This document shows, one piece after another, positions 25,347 to 33,987 of a stretch of 64,000 bases of DNA (within the stretch, counting starts at the first letter, position 1; each line of letters opens with the position of its first letter). Below the pieces are notes generated by a model, which was not told the DNA's origin, did no database searches, and worked only from the letters and a program-made list of their open reading frames with translations. The position numbers were made by a program, and so were the translations under genes. Source of the stretch: DATKCT01 sp035513055 (lineage in GTDB: Bacteria; Verrucomicrobiota; Verrucomicrobiia; Verrucomicrobiales; DEV007); contig DATKCT010000036.1 of NCBI GenBank assembly GCA_035513055.1, positions 14,138-78,137 of the forward strand, read 5' to 3'.

Positions 25347-27275
25347 ATGAAACCAGCAGCGCTCCAACTTCTCGTCCTCGTCTCTTTCACCCTAACAGGC
25401 GCCGCCCAGAACCTGCCCAGCCATCCCGAACCGGCACAACCCTTTGGTCAAGACTTCCCCAATCTCGATTCATTGGCCACAGGCGCCTGGTGGACCAAGA
25501 CGCCGCGCGGCCCCAACCCGCCTCCTCCCATGGATGTGCCCCGAGCCGAGGTCATCGCCTTCTGCCTCTACACCCACGATCGCGGCATCCTCAAACTCAC
25601 CGCCCAACTTTATCCGCTGAAGCCCGGCGAGCCCCGCGAAGCCCGGCTCGAACTGCTGCGCGACGGCGCTTGGGCCGAAGCCGCCCGCGGCCCAGTCCTT
25701 TACCCCGGCTGGAGCGCCCATTTCCGCATCGAAACCTGGGATGACTCCCTCTCCGTTCCCTACCGCGTCCTGCAGGGCGACGGCGCCGTCTTCGAAGGAC
25801 TCATCCGCCCTGACCCGATCGAAAAACACGAGATCGTCGTCGCCTCGATGTCCTGCAATTCCAGCCGGACGACGGGTCTGCGACCCGAGATCATCGATAA
25901 CCTCCGCATCCAAGATCCCGATCTGCTCTTCTTCGCCGGAGATCAAACCTACCGGCATACCGAACACACCGCCGGATGGATCGAGTTTGGACTTCAGTTT
26001 CGCGATCTCATCCGCGACCGCCCCACCATCTGTATTCCAGATGACCACGACGTCGGCCATCCCAATCTCTGGGGCGAAAACGGAAAACGGTCCACCCTCT
26101 CGGGAAACGCCGACGGAGGCTACCTCTATCCGGTCCCCTACGTGAATATGGTCGAACGTCAACAAACCTGGCACCTTCCTGATCCCCACGACCCCTCTCC
26201 GGCTGAACGTGGCATCGGCGTCTACTTCACCCGGCTGCGCGTCGGCGGAGTCGACTTCGCCATTCTCGAAGACCGCAAATTCAAGACCGGCCCAGCCGGG
26301 CGGGTCCCTCAACAAGGCCCTCGCCCCGACCACATCAACGACCCCTCCTACGATCCCGCCGGCATTGACCTCCCTGGCCTCCAACTCCTCGGCGATCGGC
26401 AACTCGCCTTCCTTCGCGCCTGGGGAGCGGATTGGGAGGGCGCCGCTCTTAAAGCCGTGCTCTCCCAAACCGCGTTTTGCGGAGCGGTTCATCTGCACGG
26501 AAGTCCCGAGGGCCGGCTCCTGGCCGACCTTGATTGCAACGGCTGGCCCCAGTCCGGCCGGCGCCTCGCGCTGCAAGAAATCCGCCGGGCTCGAGCCGTT
26601 CACCTCTGCGGCGACCAACACCTTGCCGTCGTCGTCCAACACGGCATCGACGGCTGGAGCGACGGCCCTTACGCTTTCACCAGCCCCGCGCTGGTCAACA
26701 CCATCTACGGCCGCTGGTGGCATCCGCTCGACGAAAAGCCCGGAGACCAGCCGGTTCCCGATAGTCCCCTGCCCTGGACCGGTAACTACCGCGACGGCCT
26801 CGGCAATCGCATCCGCATGCTCGCTTACGCCAATCCTCCCGATATCCAGGACGAGCGGCAGCGGGGCGATGGTTACGGCATTGTCAGATTCAATAAGGCC
26901 GCTCGCGAAGTCACCTTCGAATGCTGGCCCCGCTTCTCCGATGTGCGCCAAGGAGATTCGGCCCAGTTTCCCGGTTGGCCCATTACCCTGCCCATCGGCG
27001 CTAATGACGGCCGTCAACCGGAGGCATGGCTGCCTCTGCTCGAATTCCCCGAAGCTTCCGATCCCGTCATCCAGGTGATAGAGGAACCCTCCGGAGAAAT
27101 CCTCTACACCATACGCGTCCCGGGTGATTCCTTCCGGCCACCGGTCTTCTCCCACTCGAGCCACACCATCCGCGCCGGCCGCGACCGTCCTGACGGAACC
27201 ACCCTATCCGGGATCATTCCCTCCGCGGAGGCCTCTTCCGGCGGCCGGCTGCAATTGCGCTTCCCGCCCCGATAG
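25347..27275 (+). CDS. Exported PhoD-like phosphoesterase
   Basis: A 642-residue secreted protein with signal peptide MKPAALQLLVLVSFTLTGAAQ. The metallophosphatase core shows GDQTYRH, CIPDDHDVGHPNLWG and HLCGDQHLAVVV, the Fe/Ca-binding blocks of the PhoD alkaline phosphatase superfamily. An N-terminal beta-sandwich domain precedes the core at about residues 60-160. A C-terminal extension of about 100 residues carries IRAGRDRPDGTTL. It could be a phosphodiesterase or phosphatase for organic phosphate; relatives in this phylum are often annotated from the fold only. It follows the enolase-fold gene by 49 bases. Confidence 0.85.
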   Translation: MKPAALQLLVLVSFTLTGAAQNLPSHPEPAQPFGQDFPNLDSLATGAWWTKTPRGPNPPPPMDVPRAEVIAFCLYTHDRGILKLTAQLYPLKPGEPREARLELLRDGAWAEAARGPVLYPGWSAHFRIETWDDSLSVPYRVLQGDGAVFEGLIRPDPIEKHEIVVASMSCNSSRTTGLRPEIIDNLRIQDPDLLFFAGDQTYRHTEHTAGWIEFGLQFRDLIRDRPTICIPDDHDVGHPNLWGENGKRSTLSGNADGGYLYPVPYVNMVERQQTWHLPDPHDPSPAERGIGVYFTRLRVGGVDFAILEDRKFKTGPAGRVPQQGPRPDHINDPSYDPAGIDLPGLQLLGDRQLAFLRAWGADWEGAALKAVLSQTAFCGAVHLHGSPEGRLLADLDCNGWPQSGRRLALQEIRRARAVHLCGDQHLAVVVQHGIDGWSDGPYAFTSPALVNTIYGRWWHPLDEKPGDQPVPDSPLPWTGNYRDGLGNRIRMLAYANPPDIQDERQRGDGYGIVRFNKAAREVTFECWPRFSDVRQGDSAQFPGWPITLPIGANDGRQPEAWLPLLEFPEASDPVIQVIEEPSGEILYTIRVPGDSFRPPVFSHSSHTIRAGRDRPDGTTLSGIIPSAEASSGGRLQLRFPPR

Positions 27276-27620
27276 CGCCCTGCGCCCACAAGTCGAAATC
27301 AGCGTCGCCGGACCGGAAACTCCGCCCGCATCAAAAGAAAATCCGAGGGCCGGCCCCGCAACGGGATGCGATCCTGACGCAGCGGTTCCCGGCGCGCGCA
27401 TTGAAGAGGAAGATTGCGCCGCGTCCAAACAGGCCGTCCGGAACGAACAAGATCCTCCTGTTCAAGTCCACTTCCAGCGACGGCACTGTCAAGCCCACCC
27501 TGGCGCGCTCTGCCTCGAGGAGGATGTCCGCCCGGTCGTGGATCCGCGCTCCACAAGGACCGGGCCCGCCCGGGAAAGTATCGGTGGCGCGCCATCTCTT
27601 TCCCCGTATGCTGCGCCCCG
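27276..27620. other. 345-base gap without a convincing gene
   Basis: No RNA, repeat core or terminator was recognised. Both strands contain GC-driven open frames. A minus-strand frame reading DRADILLEAERARVGLTV is the most protein-like, but it has no start or ribosome site I would trust. Confidence 0.4.
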
Positions 27621-28424
27621 ATGCCTCGATCCCTCATCGCCGCTGCAGCACTCTTCGCTGTGCCCCTCGCCGGACAGTCCAGCGAACTCACCCTTCCGGA
27701 CCGCGCCGACGACTTCACCGCCTTCGCCTTCGTCGAAAGCGATGTGGTCATCCCCATACCCAGCGAAGTGTTCAACGTGCTCGGCAAGTTCGATTACGAT
27801 CGCACTGCCTGGAAAGCCCAGTTGCGGCCGCCTTCAAACAAGGCTTGTCGCGATCGCATCCACACCGCCCTCTACCTCGGCAGCGTCGTCGCCGAAGGCT
27901 TCCTCGCCGTCCAGGCCGAAGACAGCGCGACCGTCCGGGAAGTGGGCCGGGTTGTTCTCGACCTCACCCAAGCCCTCGGCCTCCGCGATTCCGTGCTACG
28001 CCACACCAAAAGCATTCTCTCCGCCAGCGAAGACAGCCGCTGGGGCGTCGTCCGCGATGAGTTCGACGCGACCCGCCAAACGGTCCGGGACGTCATGAAA
28101 GAGCGTCGCGACCTCGACCTCGCCCATTGCGTCAGCATCGGAGGCTGGTTGCGAGGCACCGAGATCGTCACCGCCATGATCCAGCGCCAATACACCCCGG
28201 AAAAAGGGGAGATTCTCCACCAGCCCCGCATCCTGGAACAGTTCGACGAAGCCATCGCCGCCATGGACCCCAGCCTGCGTCATAGTCCTCGTCTGAAAAG
28301 CATCTCGCGCGATTTCGCCGCCCTTAAACCTCTCATGAGTGGTGAGAAAAGCCCCACCGTGCGGCAAGTGAACGATATTCACACCATCTGCGGCCGCCTC
28401 GGCCGGACGGTGGTCGAACCATGA
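27621..28424 (+). CDS. Exported protein of unknown function
   Basis: A 267-residue protein with signal peptide MPRSLIAAAALFAVPLAGQS and a mostly helical mature part. Blocks such as RIHTALYLGSVVAEGFLAVQAED and LAHCVSIGGWLRGTEIVTAMI look conserved in character, but I do not recognise the family. No cysteine pairs or enzyme motifs are evident. It overlaps the next gene (ATGA), so the two are translationally coupled secreted products, probably of one system. The ATG at 27621 is chosen since it begins the signal peptide. Confidence 0.6.
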   Translation: MPRSLIAAAALFAVPLAGQSSELTLPDRADDFTAFAFVESDVVIPIPSEVFNVLGKFDYDRTAWKAQLRPPSNKACRDRIHTALYLGSVVAEGFLAVQAEDSATVREVGRVVLDLTQALGLRDSVLRHTKSILSASEDSRWGVVRDEFDATRQTVRDVMKERRDLDLAHCVSIGGWLRGTEIVTAMIQRQYTPEKGEILHQPRILEQFDEAIAAMDPSLRHSPRLKSISRDFAALKPLMSGEKSPTVRQVNDIHTICGRLGRTVVEP

Positions 28425-28900
28425 TCGATCCCGGCAGCCTCCCGCTCCGTCTCCGGCGCGCGGGCGCCCGGTTTCGCCCCGCGGCCCTCGCGCTCCTCGC
28501 CTGCCTGGCCGCGCCGGCTCCATTGAAAGCCTACGTCAACGACGCCCTCAGCTTCGCCTACGAAGCCGCCCAGAACGCCGTCGAAAAAGACGGCTACGTC
28601 GTTCGCCGCGAAACCTGGACCGGAACCGCAGCCTCCGATAAACCCAACGCCATCCGGCATCATCTCACCAAAGGCAATTCCTATTGGTTTTGGTTAGGCA
28701 CCGATCACGAAAACGCCGAACTCATCATCCGGATCTACGACAGCAATGGCCGCGCCGTGGAAACTCAAACGCGCCGCTTCAAAAACGCGGTGGCCGCGCG
28801 GATCGAAGTGCCGCGCACCGGAGCTTACGTGATCGCTTTTCGCATCCGCACCCGCGATGGATCCGAGGCTGATTGGGGATTGGCCTACGGCTACAAATAA
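28421..28900 (+). CDS. Small exported protein of unknown function
   Basis: A 159-residue protein with a signal sequence (about residues 18-37, ALALLACLAAPAPLKA) and a beta-rich C-terminal domain. The domain reads YWFWLGTDHENAELIIRIYD, then AARIEVPRTGAYVIAFRIR, resembling pre-peptidase C-terminal (PPC-like) beta-sandwiches that handle tolerance to secretion stress. That resemblance is weak and is my inference. Its start overlaps the upstream gene stop by ATGA, and the phoH-like gene follows after three bases. Confidence 0.6.
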   Translation: MIDPGSLPLRLRRAGARFRPAALALLACLAAPAPLKAYVNDALSFAYEAAQNAVEKDGYVVRRETWTGTAASDKPNAIRHHLTKGNSYWFWLGTDHENAELIIRIYDSNGRAVETQTRRFKNAVAARIEVPRTGAYVIAFRIRTRDGSEADWGLAYGYK

Positions 28901-28903
28901 CCC

Positions 28904-29893
28904 ATGACCATGAAGGAATCTCGCACGCTGGAGTTCGAGAATCCCCGCTTTCTCCACGCTCTCTTCAACAACGACCTCTCTTTGCTCAAACGAGTCGAGG
29001 GCAGCCTCAATCTTCAGACCACGACCCGCGACGCCTGGTTGCGCTTCGAAGGGGCGCCTGAAGCCGTGCGGCAAGCCTGCGCCCTCATGGATCAGCTCGA
29101 AGCCTCTCATCGCCAGGGCATCTCCATCAGCCCTCACCTCTTCGATCTCGCCCTTCAGTCCGTGACCTCCGACCCCCCTTACACCCTCGACGACGTGCAG
29201 TGCCGCCGCCTCGTCGTCTCCGCGTCCCGCCCGCCTCTCATCGCCAGAACCGCCGGACAGGTCCGTTACCTCGAAGCGCTCGAACACCACGACGTCGTCT
29301 TCGGCATCGGTCCCGCAGGCACCGGAAAAACCTACCTGGCCATGGGCAAAGCTCTGGCCCTGCTCCGCGAACACATCGTCGAACGCATCGTTCTCACCAG
29401 GCCCGCTGTCGAAGCCGGAGAAGCCCTGGGCTTTTTACCCGGCGACCTCAAGGAGAAGATCTTCCCCTACCTGCGTCCCCTCTACGATGCCCTCTACGAC
29501 ATGCTCACTCCCGAAGAGGTCGAGCGGCACGTCCAACGCGGCCTCATCGAGATCGCCCCTCTGGCCTACATGCGCGGCCGGACCCTCAACCACGCCGGCG
29601 TGATCTTGGATGAAGCCCAGAATACCACCTGCGAGCAGATGTTCATGCTCCTGACCCGGTTAGGCACAGATTCCACATGCTTTGTCACCGGCGATATCTC
29701 GCAAGTCGACCTCAAACCCGCCGCCCGTTCAGGCTTGGCCGAAGCCATCGAGACGCTCCACGATGTCGAGGGCGTCGCCTTTCACTTCTTCCACAATGCC
29801 GACGTCATTCGCCACCCCGTCGTCCAGCGCATCGTCGACGCTTACAACCGCCGGCGCGGTCCCCATCCCGCCGGGCCCTCTGGAGACCGGTAG
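28904..29893 (+). CDS. phoH: PhoH-like ATPase (YbeZ)
   Basis: A 329-residue PhoH/YbeZ protein: an N-terminal KH-like region (about 1-100) followed by the PhoH ATPase core. The Walker A is GIGPAGTGKTYLAMGKALAL (near 134-152). Conserved RPAVEAGEALGFLPGDLKEK and the Walker B-like VILDEAQNTT (near 233) follow. YbeZ works with the endoribonuclease YbeY in 16S rRNA maturation and RNA quality control. Here ybeY lies 2.2 kb downstream with a 7TM-HD gene between, the conserved ybeZ - 7TM-HD - ybeY arrangement. Confidence 0.93.
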   Translation: MTMKESRTLEFENPRFLHALFNNDLSLLKRVEGSLNLQTTTRDAWLRFEGAPEAVRQACALMDQLEASHRQGISISPHLFDLALQSVTSDPPYTLDDVQCRRLVVSASRPPLIARTAGQVRYLEALEHHDVVFGIGPAGTGKTYLAMGKALALLREHIVERIVLTRPAVEAGEALGFLPGDLKEKIFPYLRPLYDALYDMLTPEEVERHVQRGLIEIAPLAYMRGRTLNHAGVILDEAQNTTCEQMFMLLTRLGTDSTCFVTGDISQVDLKPAARSGLAEAIETLHDVEGVAFHFFHNADVIRHPVVQRIVDAYNRRRGPHPAGPSGDR

Positions 29894-29898
29894 GCTGA

Positions 29899-30336
29899 AT
29901 GCCTGCCCCCGGCGCCTTCGCTCCTCAGGAAGCCCTGCTCATGGCCCCCGGATTGCCCAACTCCCTGACCGGTCCCTCCAACCGGGAACACCAACTCCCC
30001 CCGTCCGCCCGTCCCCAACGCGGGTTCGCCATCGCTTCCGCCAGCGTCCCCCTCCTCGCCGCCCTCTTCCTCTCCATCGCCTGGTTTCTCCACCCCGCTC
30101 CCCTCGATCTCCCCGGACAACTGGCGCCGCCTGAGCCGGTCCGGCGCCTCCCCGAGTCCGGCTTCGGAACTTTTTTTTGGTCCCTCGCGACCCTCGCTCT
30201 CACTCTGGCTGGCCCCCTGTTCCTCCTCTGCGGCCTGGCCCGGCCCGAACAGGGCAAGGCCCTTCTTATGGCGCTGATTATCAACCTGATATGGATCTTT
30301 TCCTTCGTTGTTCTGAGTCTTCCTCTAGTCCGGTGA
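29899..30336 (+). CDS. Small two-helix membrane protein
   Basis: A 145-residue protein with a Pro-rich polar N-terminus and about three hydrophobic segments (SVPLLAALFLSIAWFL, FFWSLATLALTLAGPLFLL, ALLMALIINLIWIFSFVVLS). No family recognised. It sits five bases after phoH and before the 7TM-HD gene, so it is probably co-transcribed with the RNA-maturation cluster. Confidence 0.6.
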   Translation: MPAPGAFAPQEALLMAPGLPNSLTGPSNREHQLPPSARPQRGFAIASASVPLLAALFLSIAWFLHPAPLDLPGQLAPPEPVRRLPESGFGTFFWSLATLALTLAGPLFLLCGLARPEQGKALLMALIINLIWIFSFVVLSLPLVR

Positions 30337-30360
30337 GATCCGGCGCTTTTCCCTTCCTCT

Positions 30361-30382
30361 CCACGGTTATTCCACGGTTATT
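30361..30382 (+). repeat. Tandem 11-bp duplication CCACGGTTATT
   Basis: Two exact adjacent copies, 30361-30371 and 30372-30382, in the 115-base gap before the 7TM-HD gene. Could be slippage or a paired binding site. Confidence 0.5.
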
Positions 30383-30451
30383 ATTCTCTGGCATTCGCCA
30401 CGACCCGTGCCATAGACTTTGCCCCCCAACCCGGGCCATCGTCTTTTAGGG

Positions 30452-32116
30452 ATGATCCGATCCATCAAACGCCTCCAACTCCGCCGCCGCGGAATGGCCT
30501 GCAGCAAGACCCGGCGAAAACACGCAGAGAACGAGCTGCTCCAGAAGCTCCAGACCAGCGGCGTGGTCAAATCCCTCGTCTTTGTCGCGTTCTTCTTCGG
30601 CGTCGCCGGACTCATCCATCTCAGTCGCGGCGCCGGAACTTTCCGCGGAGAGGACACCATTGCCGCCTCGACCATCGCCGGACTCATCGTCGTCGCCGCC
30701 CTCCTCCAGTTTTTCGCCAATCACCCCCACAGTTTCGGCCACAACGGGCGCACCCTCCTGGTCTTCGGAGCCATGCTCCTTCAGCTCAGCCTGATTCCGC
30801 TGGCCCGCTTTCTTCTCGCCCAATTGGAACTTCTCGGGTCCGCTGACGTCAGTCTCTCTTTCTTCATTCTGGCGATGCCCTACGCTCTGGCGCCCATGGC
30901 CCTCTCTGTCCTGCTCGGCCGGCGCCAGGCCTTCTTCGCCCTCGGCTTCACCACCCTGCTGGGTTGTCTCACCGTCCAACGCAGCATCGTCTTCGATTAC
31001 CTCTTGATCAGCCTTCTGACCGGGCTTGCCGCCGTCTACACCACTCACGAACTGCGGAAACGCAGCCGTCTCATGCGAGCCGGCCTTTACGTGGGGCTAA
31101 CCACCCTCGTTCTGGCCTTGGCCCTGGGCCACCTCCACCTCCCCTTCGGCAGGGCCGACGCCAGTTGGAAGCTCCTAGCCGCTCAGGCTTTCACCGCCCT
31201 GGCCTCCGGCATTCTCACCGCCAGCCTCGTCGGCGGTTTCCTCCCCGTTCTCGAAAGCGCCTTCCGCCTGACCACCAACATTTCCTGGATCGAACTCACC
31301 GACCTTAACCATCCCCTCCTCAAACGCCTCACCATCGAAGCGCCTGGAACCTACCATCACAGCCTCGTCGTCGCTAACCTCGCCGCCGCCGCCGCAGAAC
31401 GCATCGGCGCCAACGCCACCCTCTGCCGCGCCTGCTCCTATTTCCACGACATCGGCAAACTCGTGAAGCCCGGCTATTTCATCGAGAATGCGGTCAACGC
31501 TTACAATCCGCACGACGAACTCACGCCGAACATGAGCGCCCTCGTCATCATCTCCCACATCAAAGAAGGGGTCGATCTCGCGCTCAAATACAAACTCAAT
31601 TCCCAGATCATCGACGTCATTCAGGAACATCACGGAACCACCCTCGTCTATTACTTCTACCACCGGGCCCTCGAACAGCAGGCCGAACTCCGCGCCCGGG
31701 CCAGTTCCGGAGAAAAAGAAAAGCCCGAAGACGACGTCCCCAATGTGAAAGAAGAAGGGTTCCGCTACTCAGGCCCTATCCCCCAAGGACGGGAAAGCGC
31801 CATCATTATGCTTGCCGACGCCGTCGAAAGCGTCTCGCGCAGCCTCAAAAAAGTCACTCCCGGCAAGGTCCAGCAGGTCATCGACGAACTCGCCAATGCC
31901 CGCATCCGCGATAAACAGCTCGACGACAGCGACCTCACACTGACCGAGATCAAGTCGATCAAAGAATCGTTCTTCTCCACGCTCAGCAGCATGATGCACA
32001 ATCGCATCGAGTACCCCAAGGACGGCGCCGATGACAAGGTCGCGCGCACCACCAAACGCCTCCTCATGGAGAAGCGCGGCGCCACCACTCGCATCCGCGT
32101 CATCGATGCCGCCTGA
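30452..32116 (+). CDS. 7TM-HD phosphodiesterase (PgpH/YqfF-like, short form)
   Basis: A 554-residue membrane protein. About seven transmembrane helices (about 35-275) are followed by a cytoplasmic HD domain with the TYHHSLVV histidines (near 300), FHDIGK (near 331), ISHIKEGVD, EHHGT and the final aspartate in MLADAVES. PgpH-type proteins degrade c-di-AMP. The N-terminal extracellular 7TMR-HDED domain usual in PgpH (full length about 700 or more) is absent, so this is a short form that may not sense the same ligand. The ATG at 30452 is chosen. It overlaps ybeY by 11 bases. Confidence 0.88.
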   Translation: MIRSIKRLQLRRRGMACSKTRRKHAENELLQKLQTSGVVKSLVFVAFFFGVAGLIHLSRGAGTFRGEDTIAASTIAGLIVVAALLQFFANHPHSFGHNGRTLLVFGAMLLQLSLIPLARFLLAQLELLGSADVSLSFFILAMPYALAPMALSVLLGRRQAFFALGFTTLLGCLTVQRSIVFDYLLISLLTGLAAVYTTHELRKRSRLMRAGLYVGLTTLVLALALGHLHLPFGRADASWKLLAAQAFTALASGILTASLVGGFLPVLESAFRLTTNISWIELTDLNHPLLKRLTIEAPGTYHHSLVVANLAAAAAERIGANATLCRACSYFHDIGKLVKPGYFIENAVNAYNPHDELTPNMSALVIISHIKEGVDLALKYKLNSQIIDVIQEHHGTTLVYYFYHRALEQQAELRARASSGEKEKPEDDVPNVKEEGFRYSGPIPQGRESAIIMLADAVESVSRSLKKVTPGKVQQVIDELANARIRDKQLDDSDLTLTEIKSIKESFFSTLSSMMHNRIEYPKDGADDKVARTTKRLLMEKRGATTRIRVIDAA

Positions 32117-32546
32117 CAGGATCCTTCCGCAAATCCGCATTTTCGACCGCTCCCGTTCCGGTCTGCCGCTCCCGGCCCTTCGGGCCGCCTCACAACGGGC
32201 CCTGCTCCTCGTCTTGGCCCTGCGCCGCTTCGACGGGGACGCCCTTGCCGCTCTCGACGCCATCGAGGTTTCTCTCGTCGATGATTCTACCATGGCCCGA
32301 CTCCACGAAGAGTTTCTCCACATCCCCGGGCCCACCGATGTCCTCAGCTTCGACCACGGCGAGATTCTCGTCAGCGTCGACACCGCCGCGGAACAGGCTC
32401 CGCTCCACGGGAATTCCCTCGAAGACGAAGTGCTGCTCTACATCCTGCACGGTCTTCTCCACCTCGCCGGCTATGACGACGCCGACGCCGGCTCCGCCGA
32501 AACCATGGCCGCTCTCCAAGAGCAACTCATGGCCCAGCTTCGGTAG
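32106..32546 (+). CDS. ybeY: Endoribonuclease YbeY
   Basis: A 146-residue YbeY-family metalloprotein, single-strand endoribonuclease for rRNA 3' end maturation. The metal motif reads HGLLHLAGYDD (115-125): the first two histidines are kept, while the third ligand position is Asp125 instead of His. Other family blocks (FLHIPGPTDVLSF, SLEDEVLLYILHG) are intact. The frame extends upstream, but the ATG at 32106, overlapping the 7TM-HD gene end, gives the normal family length. Partner of the PhoH/YbeZ ATPase. Confidence 0.9.
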   Translation: MPPDRILPQIRIFDRSRSGLPLPALRAASQRALLLVLALRRFDGDALAALDAIEVSLVDDSTMARLHEEFLHIPGPTDVLSFDHGEILVSVDTAAEQAPLHGNSLEDEVLLYILHGLLHLAGYDDADAGSAETMAALQEQLMAQLR

Positions 32547-32657
32547 AAAAACACCGAACTTTCTCATGGCCGGCGCCGTCGCTTGGGCCGAAGGTGATAC
32601 GTCCGGTCCGCCGCGCCATCCTTCGCCGATTCGATTCCAATCCCAGCCCTTACTCCC

Positions 32658-32939
32658 ATGAAATGGATCAACCATCTCATCGTCGCACTTATCGGCCTCT
32701 TTAGCGGCATCTTCCTGCTGAACCCAACCTTTGGCCTCCTGGAGATCCCGGACACCCTTCCCGTCGTCGGTCACCTCGATGAGGCCCTCGCCGCCTTGAT
32801 CCTCTTGAACTGCCTGGCCTACTTTGGCTTCGACGTCACCCGCCTGGTGCGCAAGGCCGAGGACGCTCGAAAACGCCGCCAAAAGCAAAGGCTCGATGCG
32901 GAGGTCGAGATTGTTCCCCCCCAGCCCCGCAAGCCCTGA
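32658..32939 (+). CDS. DUF1232 (YkvA-like) membrane protein
   Basis: A 93-residue protein with two hydrophobic segments and the DUF1232 signature IPDTLPVVGHLDEALAALIL (residues 30-49), followed by a basic tail (RKAEDARKRRQKQR). The family is small, membrane-associated, and of unknown function. It follows ybeY by about 110 bases, in the same direction. Confidence 0.75.
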   Translation: MKWINHLIVALIGLFSGIFLLNPTFGLLEIPDTLPVVGHLDEALAALILLNCLAYFGFDVTRLVRKAEDARKRRQKQRLDAEVEIVPPQPRKP

Positions 32940-32994
32940 ATCCCAGGCTCTCGTTCCCAGGAGTGGTCAGTGGCCGAAGGAAGGCCTAGAATTG

Positions 32995-33987
32995 CTATGT
33001 GGGGCGGACACTCTTGATCGCCATCGGCAAAGTCGTTCGCAGAATCTCCGCTCCAGACCCTCCCTCCGCACACAGCTCCCGCGCTTTTCCCTCCGCCGCC
33101 GCGGGAACCAGGAACCAGTCACCCGCCGCAAAACGCATCGTCCCGCATTGCACCTTGCCCGAGACCACGGCAACCACCGCAAATCCACCCTCCGGCAACA
33201 CCTCCCGTACTGCTCCCGCCCCCAACTCCCAGCGATCCACACAGAACCACGGACAACGCACCAGACACTCCCCCTCGGCTTCGTCCATCCCCGGCTCCAC
33301 ATCGCTGAAATCGATGCACTGGAGCGACTCCTCGACCTGCAACGGCCGCGGTTTGCCGTCCAATCCCGGACGGTTCCAATCGAATACCCGGTAGGTGGTG
33401 TCGCTGTTTTGTTGAATCTCGAAGAGAACCAGGCCCCCGCCAATCGCGTGCAGCCGTCCACTCGGGAGGTAAAGAAACTGGCCTGCTCGCACCGGAATGG
33501 AGTGGATCTGGTCCTCAGTCTGTCCCGCCGCCAATCCCTCTTCGAATTCCCGGCGCCCGACGCCCCGTTTCAAGCCGGCGTAGACACAGGCCCCCGGTTC
33601 GGCGCGCACAATGTGCCACATCTCCGACTTCGGCTCTCCGCCTAACTCCCATGCCGCCGGCCCGGGAGGATGCACCTGGACCGAAAGGCGTTGCCGGGCA
33701 TCCAATACTTTGCCGATGATAGGAAAACGGCCGGTCCAGCCCGCGGCGTTCTCGCCGAAAATCCGCTCCCGCTCCGACCGCCACAATTCGCCCAAGGTCA
33801 GCCCCGAAAACCGCCCGGAACCCACTACGCTCTGCTCTTCGGCGCGATCCACCAGCTCCCAGGACTCACCGTAAGGCTGGCCATCCGGCGGAAGCCGGCG
33901 TTCGAAAAGCCGCTCCAATTCGCGTCCGCCCCAAACCCGCTTCATGTAGAGCGGCTCGAATCGCAATGCCTCAACTATCTCGTCCAT
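32995..33987 (-). CDS. manA: Mannose-6-phosphate isomerase, class I
   Basis: A 330-residue cupin-fold zinc enzyme interconverting mannose-6-phosphate and fructose-6-phosphate. Present are the QVHPP zinc motif (near 95), KSEMWHI, and the LPSGRLHAIGGGLVLFEIQQNSDTTYR active-site block (near 170-195). Length fits the short bacterial class I form (about 315-390). The Met at 33987 begins the conserved FEPLYMKRVWGGRELE. The start overlaps the end of the upstream glycosyltransferase gene by 17 bases, so both are translated from one message. Confidence 0.92.
   Translation of the reverse strand: MDEIVEALRFEPLYMKRVWGGRELERLFERRLPPDGQPYGESWELVDRAEEQSVVGSGRFSGLTLGELWRSERERIFGENAAGWTGRFPIIGKVLDARQRLSVQVHPPGPAAWELGGEPKSEMWHIVRAEPGACVYAGLKRGVGRREFEEGLAAGQTEDQIHSIPVRAGQFLYLPSGRLHAIGGGLVLFEIQQNSDTTYRVFDWNRPGLDGKPRPLQVEESLQCIDFSDVEPGMDEAEGECLVRCPWFCVDRWELGAGAVREVLPEGGFAVVAVVSGKVQCGTMRFAAGDWFLVPAAAEGKARELCAEGGSGAEILRTTLPMAIKSVRPT

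Noticed and set aside
25470..27164. 564-codon antisense ORF opposite the PhoD-like gene
   Set aside because: Mirror-frame artefact; the plus strand has signal peptide and metal motifs.
27299..27787. Minus-strand ORF in the gap before the 27621 gene
   Set aside because: No ribosome site, start inside another gene, no recognisable motif; kept only as a remark on the gap.
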